DNA from: Charina bottae
Taxonomy: Eukaryota; Chordata; Lepidosauria; Squamata; Charinaidae
Length of the DNA stretch: 64,000 bases
Reading direction: 5' to 3'
NCBI GenBank assembly: GCA_023362775.1
Contig: JALMGJ010000017.1
Location: 21,285,501-21,349,500 of the forward strand
This document shows, piece by piece, positions 19,001 through 28,064 of the stretch (within the stretch, counting starts at the first letter, position 1; each line of letters opens with the position of its first letter). The notes beneath the pieces are model-generated. The model was not told the origin of the DNA and made no database searches. It was given only the letters and a program-made list of their open reading frames with translations. The position numbers and the translations under genes were made by a program.

Positions 19001-22000
19001 TGTAGCTAAATTGTTCAGACTGACTGCCACGAAGAGAAGCCAGTAACTTCAGATGGCTTGGCCTTCATTACAGGTGCAGTCTACATTTGCACAGAAGATG
19101 TTTTCCCTAATAAACGCCTGCAGCAATTGATTGAGCAGCTGCCCAAACTGAGGAGTGACGTTCCATCTGAGGTGACGCAAAAGATAAAATTTGGAAATGG
19201 AATATTTGTTGAACATGCAGCAGACTTGGTGAGTGGTTTGTCTGGGTGTCAGTGCTTCAAAATGTTAAATCCAGGCTATGCAGCTGAAAAGGAGCTGTGA
19301 TGCTGCATTCAAACGCAGGAAAGGCATTTTGTAAATCAAAATGACACCTAAGCTCAGTTCTCTGATAATACTGTTTCCATAGATAGCATCTCTCAGCAAA
19401 TCTCTACAGAAAAAATATTTATTTATTTATTTATGCATGCATGCATGCATGCATGCATGCAAAATATATAAAGTTAGCCTTTCCCCCTCAAATATTCTCA
19501 ATGCTATGAAACCAAAAGGTTGCAAACAACACACACAGAACATCCATTAGTTAAACTGTGCAAAACATAAAGAATGGTCTCATTAAAAAGACCCAAACTT
19601 ATAGAAGACGTTCAACACATCAGGTTTGAGCTCCAGTACTGCAAAAAGTAGTACAGAACTTCTGAAAAATGAAGTTTTTCATTTTTCCTCTATTTTTTAA
19701 TAAAAAAGTAGTTTTTTTGTTCTGAGCTGTGAAACTATTTTATTTTTATTTATTTATTTATTTTCTATCCCACCATTATTATTTTTACAAGCTAGAGCAG
19801 TGTTGTTGTATGCCTACATTTTTGGCAATACATCAACTGAATTATAAAGATCTTGTAAAGAAGCCTGTTTCTGGTTTTCTGCATAACCCATCTTGCCATC
19901 AAGAGAAAACTATCATATTTCCAAGCATAGAAAAAGGGTATCTGCTATATTCTAGAATGAGATTTCTTTAGAATGAGGAGCCTATACAAATAATCCTGTT
20001 GTAAAAGTCTTAATCTAATCCTATTACACATTCAAAGGGGTTAATTGGGACTTAGTCTCAAGATAACGTGCATAGGTTTGCAACATTGCAGTTAAATTCT
20101 CACTCAGCTTCCTGAGTCAGTAAGGCTCTGTTTGATTGATGTATAATATGCTGTTCTGCTGGCATTGCAAACAAATGCAAAAGCTTGGAATCAGGATTAC
20201 TCTAGCTCATAGCTTTCCAAACTGTGTGTCGGCTGCAGTGTCTGGGTATGTCACGACTGCTGCTGCCTCCGAGCTCTGCCAGGATTCCACGCAGGTCCTA
20301 GTGCCTGCCTTGTGCCGCTGCCTCCAAACCTGCCCTGCCAGGATTCCGCGCAGGTCCTAGTGCCTGCCTTGTGCCCTGCTGTAAGAGTGTGTCGCGAAAT
20401 GATGCATGTCTAAAAAGTGTGTCACCAACATGAAAAGGTTGGAAAGCTCTGCTCTAGCTATTGCAGAAATTACTGTGGATCCAGTGGAGCACAGATTTTT
20501 TTACAACTGTGTTGTTCTTGACAGACATCCTGGTGTATTTTCACATTTTCTTCTTATTGCAGGACACTTTCTGTGAGTGCATTACTAGGAGACTTGGCTT
20601 ACTACTCTCAAGAGGTATGGTGCGGCTAGTCATTATTGACTCCATTGCTGCCTTATTCAGATGTGAATTCAGCGCTATGGATTCTCTCCTAAAAGCCAAA
20701 TATTTACAGAGATTTGGGGCAACACTTCACAGATTAAGCTGCAGGTTCCAGACTCCCATAATATGCATTAATCAGGTAAGATAGCAGAGTTTACTTAGTC
20801 TAAGCAACATGCCCATTAATTTCAGGAGAGCTACTGTATGTGCATCTAACTGAGTTTTAACATTTGAATGGACCTTGATTTAAACACTTAAATGAATGTC
20901 ATAATTGAAAATGGAATGTTTGCAGGTAAAAGCTGTTGTTCCTCTGGATCACCAGAATTAGGGTTGGCTAATTAACTCTACTGTGCATCCAGAGAGACAG
21001 TGCATACCACTTCATAGTATAGCATCAAGTCATACCACCATCATAGGATAGCATCAGATCATGCTTTAGAATGGAAACAATTGGAATCTCCAGCTGGAAC
21101 ATCATCCTTTATGGCAGAGCTTTCCAAACTTTTCATGTTGGCGACACACACCAACGGCGGCGGCGGCACAGCCTGCAGTGTCCTGGTGTGTCGCATGCAA
21201 ACCCGGAAGCGCTGATGGGGGGAAGCGGAAGAAGCTGCACCCCCACCAATCAGCGCTGCCACTGATTGGCGGGGGTGCTGCTCCTTCCGCTTCCCCCATC
21301 AGCGTTTCCGGGTTTGTGCACGACACACCAGGACACCGCAGGCGACACAGTAGTGTGTCGCGGCACACACTTTGGAAAGCTATGCTTTATGGTATGGGTG
21401 TCCGACCTTTTGGCTTCCCTGGGCCACATTGAGTGAAGAGGAATTGTCTTGGGCCATACATAAAATGTATAATATAGCTAATGTATATCACTAATAAAAC
21501 TTCATTTATTTTTTTATATTTTTTATTATAAAATTTAAAAAAAGAGGGCAACATAAAACTAGTGGGATATTTGACCTTGTTTTTGTGAAACTAATGCATC
21601 AATGTCTGGTTCGATGAAAGTGGTTGCAATTCTCAGTGAGTTCTCAAGGTGGTGCTAGCACTGCACTGCCCCCTCCCCTACACAGCGTTCCATTGTTTCT
21701 ACTTACGCAGTCCATGCTCGAGCACCGCGTGATCGAGTCATGGAAAAAATCACAAAATAATGTTGAACATTTATGATATTTTGGGGCCGCATTACTAGCT
21801 GTTCAGGGCCACATGCGGCCTGTGGGATGCCGGTTGGACATGACTGCTTTATGGGATGATAGCCAACATAGTGATTTCCTCATGTGTTATTTGGATGCTT
21901 GTAAAGTGACAGATTTGCACATCTCTTAGAGTAGGCAGTAATATCAGACCTATGCAACAATTAGATGATAGCAGAGTTGCTCAGATTTTTGCATCCCAGA

Positions 22001-24180
22001 TCTGATAGGCCTACATTAAAGCCACCTAAGATAGTTGAACAGTCTTCATGCTTGCCTCTATATTGTTGTATTTTTAGTAGAATTCTTGGCTCAACCAAAC
22101 ACCATATTCTCTTTGAGTCAAGGCCACAGCTATATATGCATGATCTACTGACAGATACTCTCTTATTCTTTCGCATATACTATAGAATTAATCCCTATAT
22201 GATTATTTGGGGGAAGAGAGTACAAAAAATTGCGTTAAACTGTGGCTGAGCTTTCTTTTGTCTTTTTCATAAGTGTCATTGGAGTAGCTAGAGTAGTGTT
22301 TTTCAACCTTGGCAGCTTGAAGATGTGTGGACTTTAACTCCCAGAATTCTGGGAATTGAAGTCCACACATCTTCAAGCTGCCACGGTTGAGAAACACTGG
22401 GTTAGAGAGTACCCATACTACAGAGCTTTCATGGTATCTACCCACTTGCTTTTAGCCAAAGCTTCTGTTTTTCAGGGAAGGGGAGGGGAGGGGACCTTAT
22501 CTCTGCTCCCAAAAGAAGCATCAGGCTGTGGGGAGAGAACTCTCCTGCATGAAATTATATCCTTCTGTGGGTAACGTGCTGTACTGTGCCCTCCCTTCCT
22601 TGATATATGCTGACCATTTTACTTTTAAATGTAATTAGAAGATAAAGTCTACGTCTTCATTTTATGATAATGACCAAAATATATGGTCTATCCAAAGTGC
22701 TTTACTTGAAATGAAAATATGTCTTTCCTATCACTATTCTGACAAAGTATATAATGTACATTTTTTCTTGATTTCTTTTTTATAATCTAGGTAACTGATG
22801 CAATGGGTGAGAGGAAAGATGCTGTTTGGAATACTCAAAGGTGAGTGGAAAAGGAAATTCAGCACCCCCACACACACAGTGAGAGAGAGATCTCAACAGA
22901 CACATACACAAGGGATATCAACCATTCTCCTATTATTAAAAAAAAGTGAAAGCAGCTATGTGGTTAATTCTCCTTCTCCAAGCAGCCTGCAGCCAAAACA
23001 TGAGAGGACCTTTATTTACACCAACCTAGCCTGGACAATGTGTAGAATGTAGCAGTAAAATAGGGCACCTGGCCATATACTCGGTACTCCTCTGCTGTGG
23101 TAACCGCACTGCCTGCCAGTTAACTACCAACCCTGGTTCAAAGTTTTGCTTTTGACTTTAAATAACTTGCGCCCAGAATATTTGACAGATTTCCTTCAAA
23201 AAGGCAAGGCGTTTTGAAACCTGGTGAGACAAAACTCATTAAGTAAAATGGAAGGATTGATGGGTCCACTTTAATCAAAAGGACTGCCAGACAGACAAAA
23301 GGGGAGGAGAAATGGAGGAGAATTTCAATATGAGAGTCCATTAAGAGCATTTGGGTAAGAATATAAGGAAGGGGAAACAAGTAAGATATTATTATTGGAG
23401 CAGGGGAAGGGGTGCTGTAGTTTACTAAGCGAGACGGAAGATCTAGATAATTCCCTGCTGCATCACTTAGTGACTGAAATTCTGGTCCCAATTGCGGTCA
23501 TAAAATGAGGACTACCTTTAGTCTTTCAAGAGTTCAAATAAATTGCCTTAGATCAAATCATACCATTAATTCATCTGCCCCAGGATTATGTAAATTTTGG
23601 GATGGGGACTGCACTTCTGAAACAACAACAAAAAATTTAGCAATTGAATTTAAATGCAATAGTTAAATATGAGTATTGTTTATTTCCTGTGTGTTTAATA
23701 AGATTTCCTTTATTGCAAATCCAGGTTGGTAAAAACTGCTGCAGGGTTTCTGTGAGCCTAACCCAAGAAGCCAATCTAAAAAAACAAGCTTACTCTCCCC
23801 TAGCTCAAACTCTAGTTAATTAAGAGTCTACCATGGTAGAGATGGGCGGGGATAAATTCAAATAACAAATAATAATAATAATAATAATTGTGTAGAATGT
23901 TTTGTAATTGCAGGCTTTGTGTTTCAGCTGCCCAGCCAGGACTGTTATTCCAGCACTTGGAATAACGTGGTCTAATCAGCTTTTGATGAGATTGATGGTG
24001 TGTCGCACTGTACACCAAGCAGGAGAGACTGCTGGAGAGACATCATATAGTAGAAGCGAGCTCCGAATGTTAAGAATTGTTTTTGCTCCTCATTTGCCTC
24101 AGCATTTTTGCTACTATACTGTAAATTTGGAAGGTGTGAAAGGAATAAGAAAAATCAGCCATGATTATGAAGAAATTTAA
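11622..24180 (+). CDS. XRCC3: XRCC3, RAD51 paralogue for homologous recombination (complete)
   Basis: Exons 11622-11676, 12348-12485, 15237-15449, 19074-19228, 20563-20775, 22791-22840 and 23928-24180 join in frame to 358 codons plus TAA (human 346). The protein starts [18 protein letters not shown], carries Walker A GESSAGKT and Walker B VRLVIIDS, and ends [11 protein letters not shown]...APHLPQ, all matching XRCC3. XRCC3 pairs with RAD51C (CX3 complex) in the nucleus and mitochondria, where it acts in double-strand-break repair and fork protection. Seven coding exons agree with the mammalian gene. The ATG at 11622 sits in a good context (gaagaaATGG). Upstream noncoding exons are uncertain. 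Introns are heavily loaded with transposons, but no coding exon is broken. Confidence 0.97.
11677..12347. other. XRCC3 intron with degenerate dispersed-repeat fragments
   Basis: Stretches near 11890-11965 and 12180-12255 resemble old amniote interspersed repeats (CACTTCTGAATAAACATG; GAATGGGGCATACT), and 12016-12036 contains AACTACAGTTCCCAGGAACC, as found in old DNA transposons. Ends are not recognisable. Confidence 0.3.
12348..12485 (+). CDS. XRCC3: XRCC3 coding exon 2
   Basis: Encodes 46 residues, from [20 protein letters not shown] to RKNTVLT, the N-terminal helix-hairpin region. Acceptor TTTCAG ends at 12347 and donor GTAAAT starts at 12486. A LINE insertion begins only 57 bp downstream. 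Confidence 0.96.
12543..14017 (-). pseudogene. LINE reverse transcriptase, inverted 5' portion, frameshifted
   Basis: The minus-strand frame runs from about 14017 ([20 protein letters not shown]) through the RT domain to YACET at 12543. The main open part is 13796-12765; a shift near 12830 moves to the frame seen at 12874-12539. The YADD catalytic box is intact. Endonuclease sequence is absent because of 5' truncation. Confidence 0.85.
14018..14550 (+). pseudogene. LINE ORF C-terminal part with zinc finger
   Basis: The open frame ends at 14500 with a stop after a C-x2-C...H-x3-H-type finger, the usual C-terminus of this LINE protein. A 50-bp 3' UTR then ends at GATCGCCAATG, next to the target duplication. 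Confidence 0.85.
14803..15092 (+). mobile_element. hAT miniature element, copy of the 1610-3101 family
   Basis: Termini CAGAGCTTTCCAAACTGTGT and AAAAGTTTGGAAAGCTCTG match the 1610 element; the 8-bp duplication tcttaacg is exact at 14795-14802 and 15093-15100. The element is 290 bp with a short internal duplication (GTCCTAGTGCCTGCCTTGTG-like unit) and no coding capacity. It sits in an XRCC3 intron. Confidence 0.92.
15237..15449 (+). CDS. XRCC3: XRCC3 coding exon 3 (Walker A)
   Basis: Encodes 71 residues including [18 protein letters not shown] and the ATP-binding P-loop GESSAGKTQ. Acceptor TTTTAG ends at 15236; donor GTAAG starts at 15450. Confidence 0.97.
15450..15983. other. XRCC3 intron, no feature seen
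   Basis: Ordinary intron sequence up to the (ATTT)n tail of the next LINE. Confidence 0.5.
15984..18345 (-). mobile_element. CR1/L3-like LINE, 5' truncated, with nested insertion
   Basis: On the minus strand the frames give LINE reverse transcriptase: [33 protein letters not shown], then after the nested insert [47 protein letters not shown], and the C-terminal [13 protein letters not shown]...[16 protein letters not shown]. The 3' UTR ends with a CCGCCC-type hairpin region and an (ATAAATAA)n tail at 15984-16031, as in CR1/L2-group LINEs. Several frameshifts and stops inactivate it. The 5' border is approximate. Confidence 0.85.
17313..17580. mobile_element. 268-bp inverted-repeat (foldback) insertion inside the LINE
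   Basis: Two arms of about 115-120 bp (about 17343-17460 and 17462-17580) are near-perfect reverse complements around a centre near 17461. The insert is bounded by a 12-bp exact duplication cccacccaaatg at 17301-17312 and 17581-17592. The arm text (CCTAACGTTTCGCCAGCATC) is a dispersed repeat seen in amniotes whose class I cannot name with certainty. The variable-length duplication suggests a retroposed element rather than a hAT or Tc1. Confidence 0.85.
18378..18510 (+). mobile_element. hAT MITE (CAGTGTTTCTCAACC family), copy 1
   Basis: A 133-bp element with long inverted repeats, starting CAGTGTTTCTCAACC and ending GGTTGAGAAACACTG. The 8-bp duplication acctaaat is exact at 18370-18377 and 18511-18518. 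The termini resemble hAT-Charlie/Tip100-type ends. Confidence 0.93.
18519..19073. other. XRCC3 intron, probable old LINE tail at its end
   Basis: 18895-18925 (GAGATGGGTGGCCATATAAA) looks like a degenerate CR1/L2-type LINE 3' end. The rest is unassigned. Confidence 0.3.
19074..19228 (+). CDS. XRCC3: XRCC3 coding exon 4
   Basis: Encodes [20 protein letters not shown] through IFVEHAADL, matching human [19 protein letters not shown]. Acceptor TTACAG ends at 19073; donor GTGAG starts at 19229. Confidence 0.97.
19229..20199. other. XRCC3 intron with (ATTT)n/(TGCA)n microsatellites
   Basis: A compound run of TTTA then GCAT units occupies about 19416-19461, and TTTA units recur at 19740-19762. No other feature is recognised. 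Confidence 0.6.
20208..20451 (+). mobile_element. hAT miniature element, 1610 family
   Basis: A 244-bp copy with termini CATAGCTTTCCAAACT and GGTTGGAAAGCTCTG and an exact 8-bp duplication ctctagct at 20200-20207 and 20452-20459. The interior is close to the 14803 copy and includes the same GTCCTAGTGCCTGCCTTGTG unit twice. Confidence 0.92.
20563..20775 (+). CDS. XRCC3: XRCC3 coding exon 5 (Walker B)
   Basis: Encodes 71 residues, [19 protein letters not shown], Walker [18 protein letters not shown], and PIICINQ at the exon end. Acceptor TTGCAG ends at 20562; donor GTAAG starts at 20776. Confidence 0.97.
21115..21384 (+). mobile_element. hAT foldback miniature element, GC-rich palindrome
   Basis: A 270-bp element with ends CAGAGCTTTCCAAAC / ACTTTGGAAAGCTATG and 8-bp duplication ctttatgg at 21107-21114 and 21385-21392. 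Almost the whole element is a palindrome centred near 21250, with arms containing CGGAAGCGCTGATGGGGG and its complement. Termini match the 1610 family, but the interior is unrelated to the 14803 and 20208 copies. Confidence 0.9.
21393..21846 (+). mobile_element. Second hAT-type element inserted directly beside the first
   Basis: A 454-bp element with ends TATGGGTGTCCGACC and GGTTGGACATGACTG (imperfect inverted repeats). It lies between copies of ctttatgg at 21385-21392 and 21847-21854, so it shares its left duplication with the neighbouring element. No coding capacity; the 8-bp duplication points to hAT. Confidence 0.82.
21855..22285. other. XRCC3 intron, no feature seen
   Basis: Unassigned intron sequence. 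Confidence 0.4.
22294..22399 (+). mobile_element. hAT MITE (CAGTGTTTCTCAACC family), copy 2
   Basis: A 106-bp copy, internally shorter than copy 1, with the flanks agctagag (22286-22293) and ggttagag (22400-22407), an 8-bp duplication with two mismatches. Inverted repeats extend almost to the centre. Confidence 0.85.
22791..22840 (+). CDS. XRCC3: XRCC3 coding exon 6 (50 bp)
   Basis: Encodes [16 protein letters not shown] plus two bases, corresponding to the poorly conserved human VTEAMEEQ... segment. Acceptor AATCTAG ends at 22790; donor GTGAGT starts at 22841. Phases fit both neighbours. Confidence 0.9.
22841..23927. other. XRCC3 last intron with small LINE 3'-end fragment
   Basis: Around 23826-23889 the text GGTAGAGATGGGCGGGGATA plus an AAT microsatellite is a CR1/L3-type LINE 3' tail. 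A (CA)n/(GA)n patch lies at about 22868-22892. The rest is unassigned. Confidence 0.5.
23928..24180 (+). CDS. XRCC3: XRCC3 terminal coding exon
   Basis: Encodes [20 protein letters not shown] through [14 protein letters not shown] and TAA. The acceptor TTTCAG ending at 23927 is chosen because it keeps the frame; the upstream TTGCAG ending at 23913 would shift it. Confidence 0.96.
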
Positions 24181-24330
24181 AACAGTCTTTCTTGCTGCTT
24201 TTCTGTATAGAATGGAGCTATCACATTAAAAAGCCTCAGTCTATCCTGTCATCATATAATCCTGCTTATTTACTGCATTACCCTGTCTCGTGTTACGTGA
24301 TCTGGATTGTGTTCTTGGTGAAAGAATGGT
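24181..24330 (+). other. XRCC3: XRCC3 3' UTR with ATTAAA poly(A) signal
   Basis: The first candidate polyadenylation hexamer after the stop is ATTAAA at 24225-24230. No AATAAA is seen before the Bov-B insertion at 24331. Confidence 0.5.
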
Positions 24331-24866
24331 TTTGTTGTTGTTGTTCAGTCGTTTAGTCGTGTCCGACTCTTCGTGACCTCATGGACCATAGCACGCCAGG
24401 CCTTCCTGTCCTCCACTGTCTCCCGGAGTTTACTCAAATTCATGTTCATTGCATCGGTGATGCTATCTAACCATCTCATCCTCTGCCGTCCCCTTCTCCT
24501 TTTGCCTTCAGTCTTTCCCAGCATCAGGGTCTTTTCCAGTGAGTCCTCTCTTCGCATTAGGTGGCCAAAGTATTTGAGCTTCAGCTTCAGCATCTGTCCT
24601 TCCAATGAGCAGTCAGAGTTGATTTCCTTTAGGATTGACTGGTTTGACCTCCTTGCAGTCCAAGGGACTCTCAAGAGTCTTCTCCAGCACCACAGTTCGA
24701 AAGCATCAATTCTTCGGCGCTCAGCCTTCCTTATGGTCCAACTCTCACAGCCATACATTACTACTGGAAAAACCATAGCTTTAACTATACAGACCTTTGT
24801 CGGCAAGGTGATGTCTCTGCTTTTTAATATGCTGTCTAGGTTTGCCATAGCTTTCCTCCCAAGGAG
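24331..24866 (-). mobile_element. Bov-B LINE 3' end, 5' truncated, frame intact
   Basis: On the minus strand an open 167-codon frame (24848-24345) matches the Bov-B reverse-transcriptase C-terminus (MANLDSILKSRDITLPTK; YGCESWTIRKAERRRIDAFE; ending EVTKSRTRLND). An 11-bp duplication gaaagaatggt flanks it at 24320-24330 and 24867-24877. The end carries the Bov-B 3' terminus (AGTCGGACACGACT...ACAACAACA). The intact frame suggests a fairly young insertion. Confidence 0.93.
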
Positions 24867-24877
24867 GAAAGAATGGT

Positions 24878-25537
24878 AGAAAACAATAATTTGAATTCCA
24901 ATTTAGACCACAAAAACAGAACAAGAGGTATAACACCAAAACAACAGAGTTTATAAAATAATTCCCATTAGGAGTATAAACAGATATGTAACAAACATCT
25001 GACAAAATAATTTTGAACTGAATAATCTTTGAAGCCAAGTAGGCTATCTTTCTAGAAAGGAAATTCTTGAATGTCAGCAATTATATTTAAGTGCATTCAG
25101 CACAACACTAAAGTGCTGCCATGATAATGCTCAGGCTGAAATAATATTAACTTTGAGATCCATTTGAACTTGCTGCAGTCTTTTAAAGTCAGGGTAGATT
25201 ATTAATGGTGGGATGCTGCTTACTAGCATGGCTAGGGAATTTTTTCCCTTGGGAGATTTAGTTGGGTCCAATCTTTACCTTTCAGGGTGACCAAGCTGTT
25301 AATTTTTTTTTTGCTGTTTCCTTTTAACTTATGAAAAATATATTTACATTCTGCCTGTACACTAAATGTGAGTATCAGTAACTTCCATTGCAGTCTCTAC
25401 ATAGGAAAAAAATAATTCGGTTTTCTAAATTTCTAAAAAAATATATACATAAATCCCCCAAAAGATGAAGATGCGCTGCATTAAGTCTTCATGTCTCCTA
25501 TCTTAGGGAAAAAAGATAGTAAGATTTAGGCATCCAT
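24878..25537. other. Intergenic, no feature seen
   Basis: AT-rich sequence downstream of XRCC3, nothing recognised. Confidence 0.5.
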
Positions 25538-25547
25538 AGTTTACTAT

Positions 25548-25638
25548 GGGGATGGTGACGGCTGACAGGAAGCTCTGGCGTGGGCTGGTCCATGAAGTCA
25601 CGAAGAGTCGGAAGCGACTGAACGAATAAACAACAACA
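25548..25638 (+). mobile_element. Bov-B LINE, 91-bp 5'-truncated copy
   Basis: The sequence corresponds to the last codons of Bov-B (DRKLWRGLVHEVTKSRKRLNE) plus the ACAACAACA tail. The 10-bp duplication agtttactat lies at 25538-25547 and 25639-25648. Confidence 0.85.
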
Positions 25639-25648
25639 AGTTTACTAT

Positions 25649-26040
25649 TTATTTAAATGATTTATATAGCTGCCCAACTTGCAAATAGTGACTCTGGGCA
25701 GCTTACATATGGTTAAAACATAAAAACAAAACATTACAAACTTTACAATACAGGTTAACTAAGGCCAAATCCCAACCAATTCCAATTCAAAGTCATTTCA
25801 GGATGAGTTCATCCAACACTGGCTCAATGCCTGGGGGGAAAAACAGGTTTTCAAGGTCTTTTGGAAGGCTGACAGGATTGGGGTCATCCAAATCTCAGGG
25901 GGATGCAATTCCACAGGGCAGGTGTTGCAACATAGAAGGCATACTTCCTAAATCCCACTAGATGACATGGTATCATGGGAGGGACCTGAAATATCCCCAC
26001 CGTGCTGGATCTCATGGGATGAGCAGAGGGAATCTGTCCT
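25649..26040 (-). mobile_element. CR1/L2-group LINE 3' end fragment
   Basis: On the minus strand the text resembles the CR1-type RT C-terminus and 3' UTR (GGAATTGCATCCCCCTGAGA; GCTGCCCAGAGTCACTATTT), ending at a TTTATTTAAATGATTT tail. No duplication was identified. Confidence 0.6.
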
Positions 26041-26990
26041 ACTGATTAAGCTTCACTTACTCCCAAATCATTTGTCAAGTATTGTGCCTGTACTTAAGTT
26101 TGTTATACACCACCTCTAACATATTTTGGGAGATGTTTTGCCTAAATGCTGTAATCGTTTTCTGCAGTTGCCTGAAGAAGCTTCTCGATGCAATTTATGG
26201 ATGATTAAATGGAGAATATGGAATTACTCCTTCACTTTGTATTTCATATCTACAAATCTTTACTATACTGTATTTAAACAAAGATTCCCAATTATCAGTG
26301 GAAGTCCTATTCAAATAATATTTAGCCTGGTTGATCTATTAAAACATCTTCCAGAGCAGAAAGTTTTGATTAGATAGCATATTGTATAAGTTCTAGTAAA
26401 TTGTGGAATTATTGTGTTAAAATACATTGGCTTCCTCTGGCCACAATTTATTCAAGGAGAGGAACTCCTGGACTCTTATTTGTCAGAATAGAATATCTGC
26501 CCTGTCAATAAGTTTAGTAAGATGGCTTCTTACTAAAATAAGAGAGCTCACAAGAGAGGTCAGATCTCTTATTGCACCAGTAAAAGGAATACAAGAATAA
26601 TTAAACATCTTCCTTTTCCTGTATTTATAACTTTGCTGCAACATAATTTTAGAAAAAATACTTTAAGAATTTATTCTGACATCACTACATAAGCCCAAAT
26701 CTTACTAGATCTAAAAAATTATAATTGACTTTGAATGCCTCTACCTTTATATACATATTTAATGTATAAAAGCCAAATTTGATATACAACTGCAAAATCA
26801 AGATTTACCCCCCAAATCTCCTGTTTCACTGCCATGAGCCTTATACAGAACCTTATTAGGTTTCTGTTAATACAGACATTGATCTTGAATTCTAATTAAA
26901 TTGTTCTGGCCAGAGGGAACTAAAATGTTTGAAAAATATGTGTTGAGTTTTTGTTTCCTAGTTTAGGGAACTAAACTACTCAACCAACTA
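26041..26990. other. Intergenic, unassigned
   Basis: AT-rich sequence without recognisable coding or repeat boundaries. Confidence 0.4.
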
Positions 26991-28064
26991 GGGCGAGATC
27001 ATCCATCACCACGGGATGAGGTATCACCAATATGCGGATGATACTCAAATGTATATCTTCGTCCCGGGTGAAGTAAGTGTTGCAGTCGACACCCTATCTC
27101 AGTGCCTCGGGGCTGTAGGGGCCTGGATGGGGAACAACAGGCTTCAACTGAACCCTGGTAAGATGGAGTGGCTGTGGATTGATGGCCTCTCGGTTTCCAG
27201 GAAGTTGTCATCTTTAACTCTGGATGGGGTGGCACTGCCCCGTTCAGATTCAGTCCGAAACTTGGGGGTCCTCCTGGACTCACGACTCCTGCTTGAAGAG
27301 CAGGTGGCAGTCGTGGCCAGGAGAGCCTTTGCACAGCTTCAGGTTGTGCGGCAGTTGCGCCCCTACCTGGATCGAGATGCCCTCCGAACAGTCACTCATG
27401 CCCTTGTCATCTCTCATATAGATTATTGCAATGCATGGGGCTACCCTTGAAGAGTATCCAGAAGCTTCAGCTGGTCCAGAATGCAGCCACATGAGCAATT
27501 ACGGGTGCTATAACATCAGCACATGTAACACTGCTGCTCCGCGAGCTGCATTGGGTACCAGTTTGCTTCCGGGTCCAATTCAAGGTGTTGGTTGTCACCT
27601 TTAAAGCCCTACATGGCATGGGGCCAGGGTACCTGAGGGACCGTCTCATCCCGATCACATCTACCCGCCCCACCCAGTCATGCAGGGAGGGCATGCTTTG
27701 GACCCCATCAATAAAAGAATTTCATTTAGCGGGGTCCAGGAGGTGTGCCTTCTCTGCGATAGCACCCGCCCTATGGAATATCTTGCCCCCAGAGGTGAGG
27801 CGGGCGCCCTCGCTCCTGGACTTCCGGAGGTCTTTAAAGACCTGGTTCTGCTGCCTTGCTTGGGACAAAGGAAGTAATAGTACCTCCTGGGGGTGGTTGG
27901 CTTAGTGGTGTCCTCCTTTTAAGATCTTACCATCATTTGGGTTTTTACTATTTATTATTGGATTGTATTTTAAGATTTATAGGTTTTTAGTTTTAATATT
28001 TTATTGTAAACCGCCTAGAGTCTACTTTTGTAGAGATGGGCGGTGATAAATTTGACAAATAAAT
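26991..28064 (+). mobile_element. CR1/L3-like LINE 3' part
   Basis: The plus-strand frame from about 26991 starts inside the RT domain ([20 protein letters not shown]) and continues [18 protein letters not shown], then in shifted frames [20 protein letters not shown] and SAIAPALWNILPPEVRRAPS. The 3' UTR ends GTAAACCGCCTAGAG..GATGGGCGGTGATAAA with an AAAT tail. It is the same family as the 15984-18345 copy, in the opposite orientation. Confidence 0.88.
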
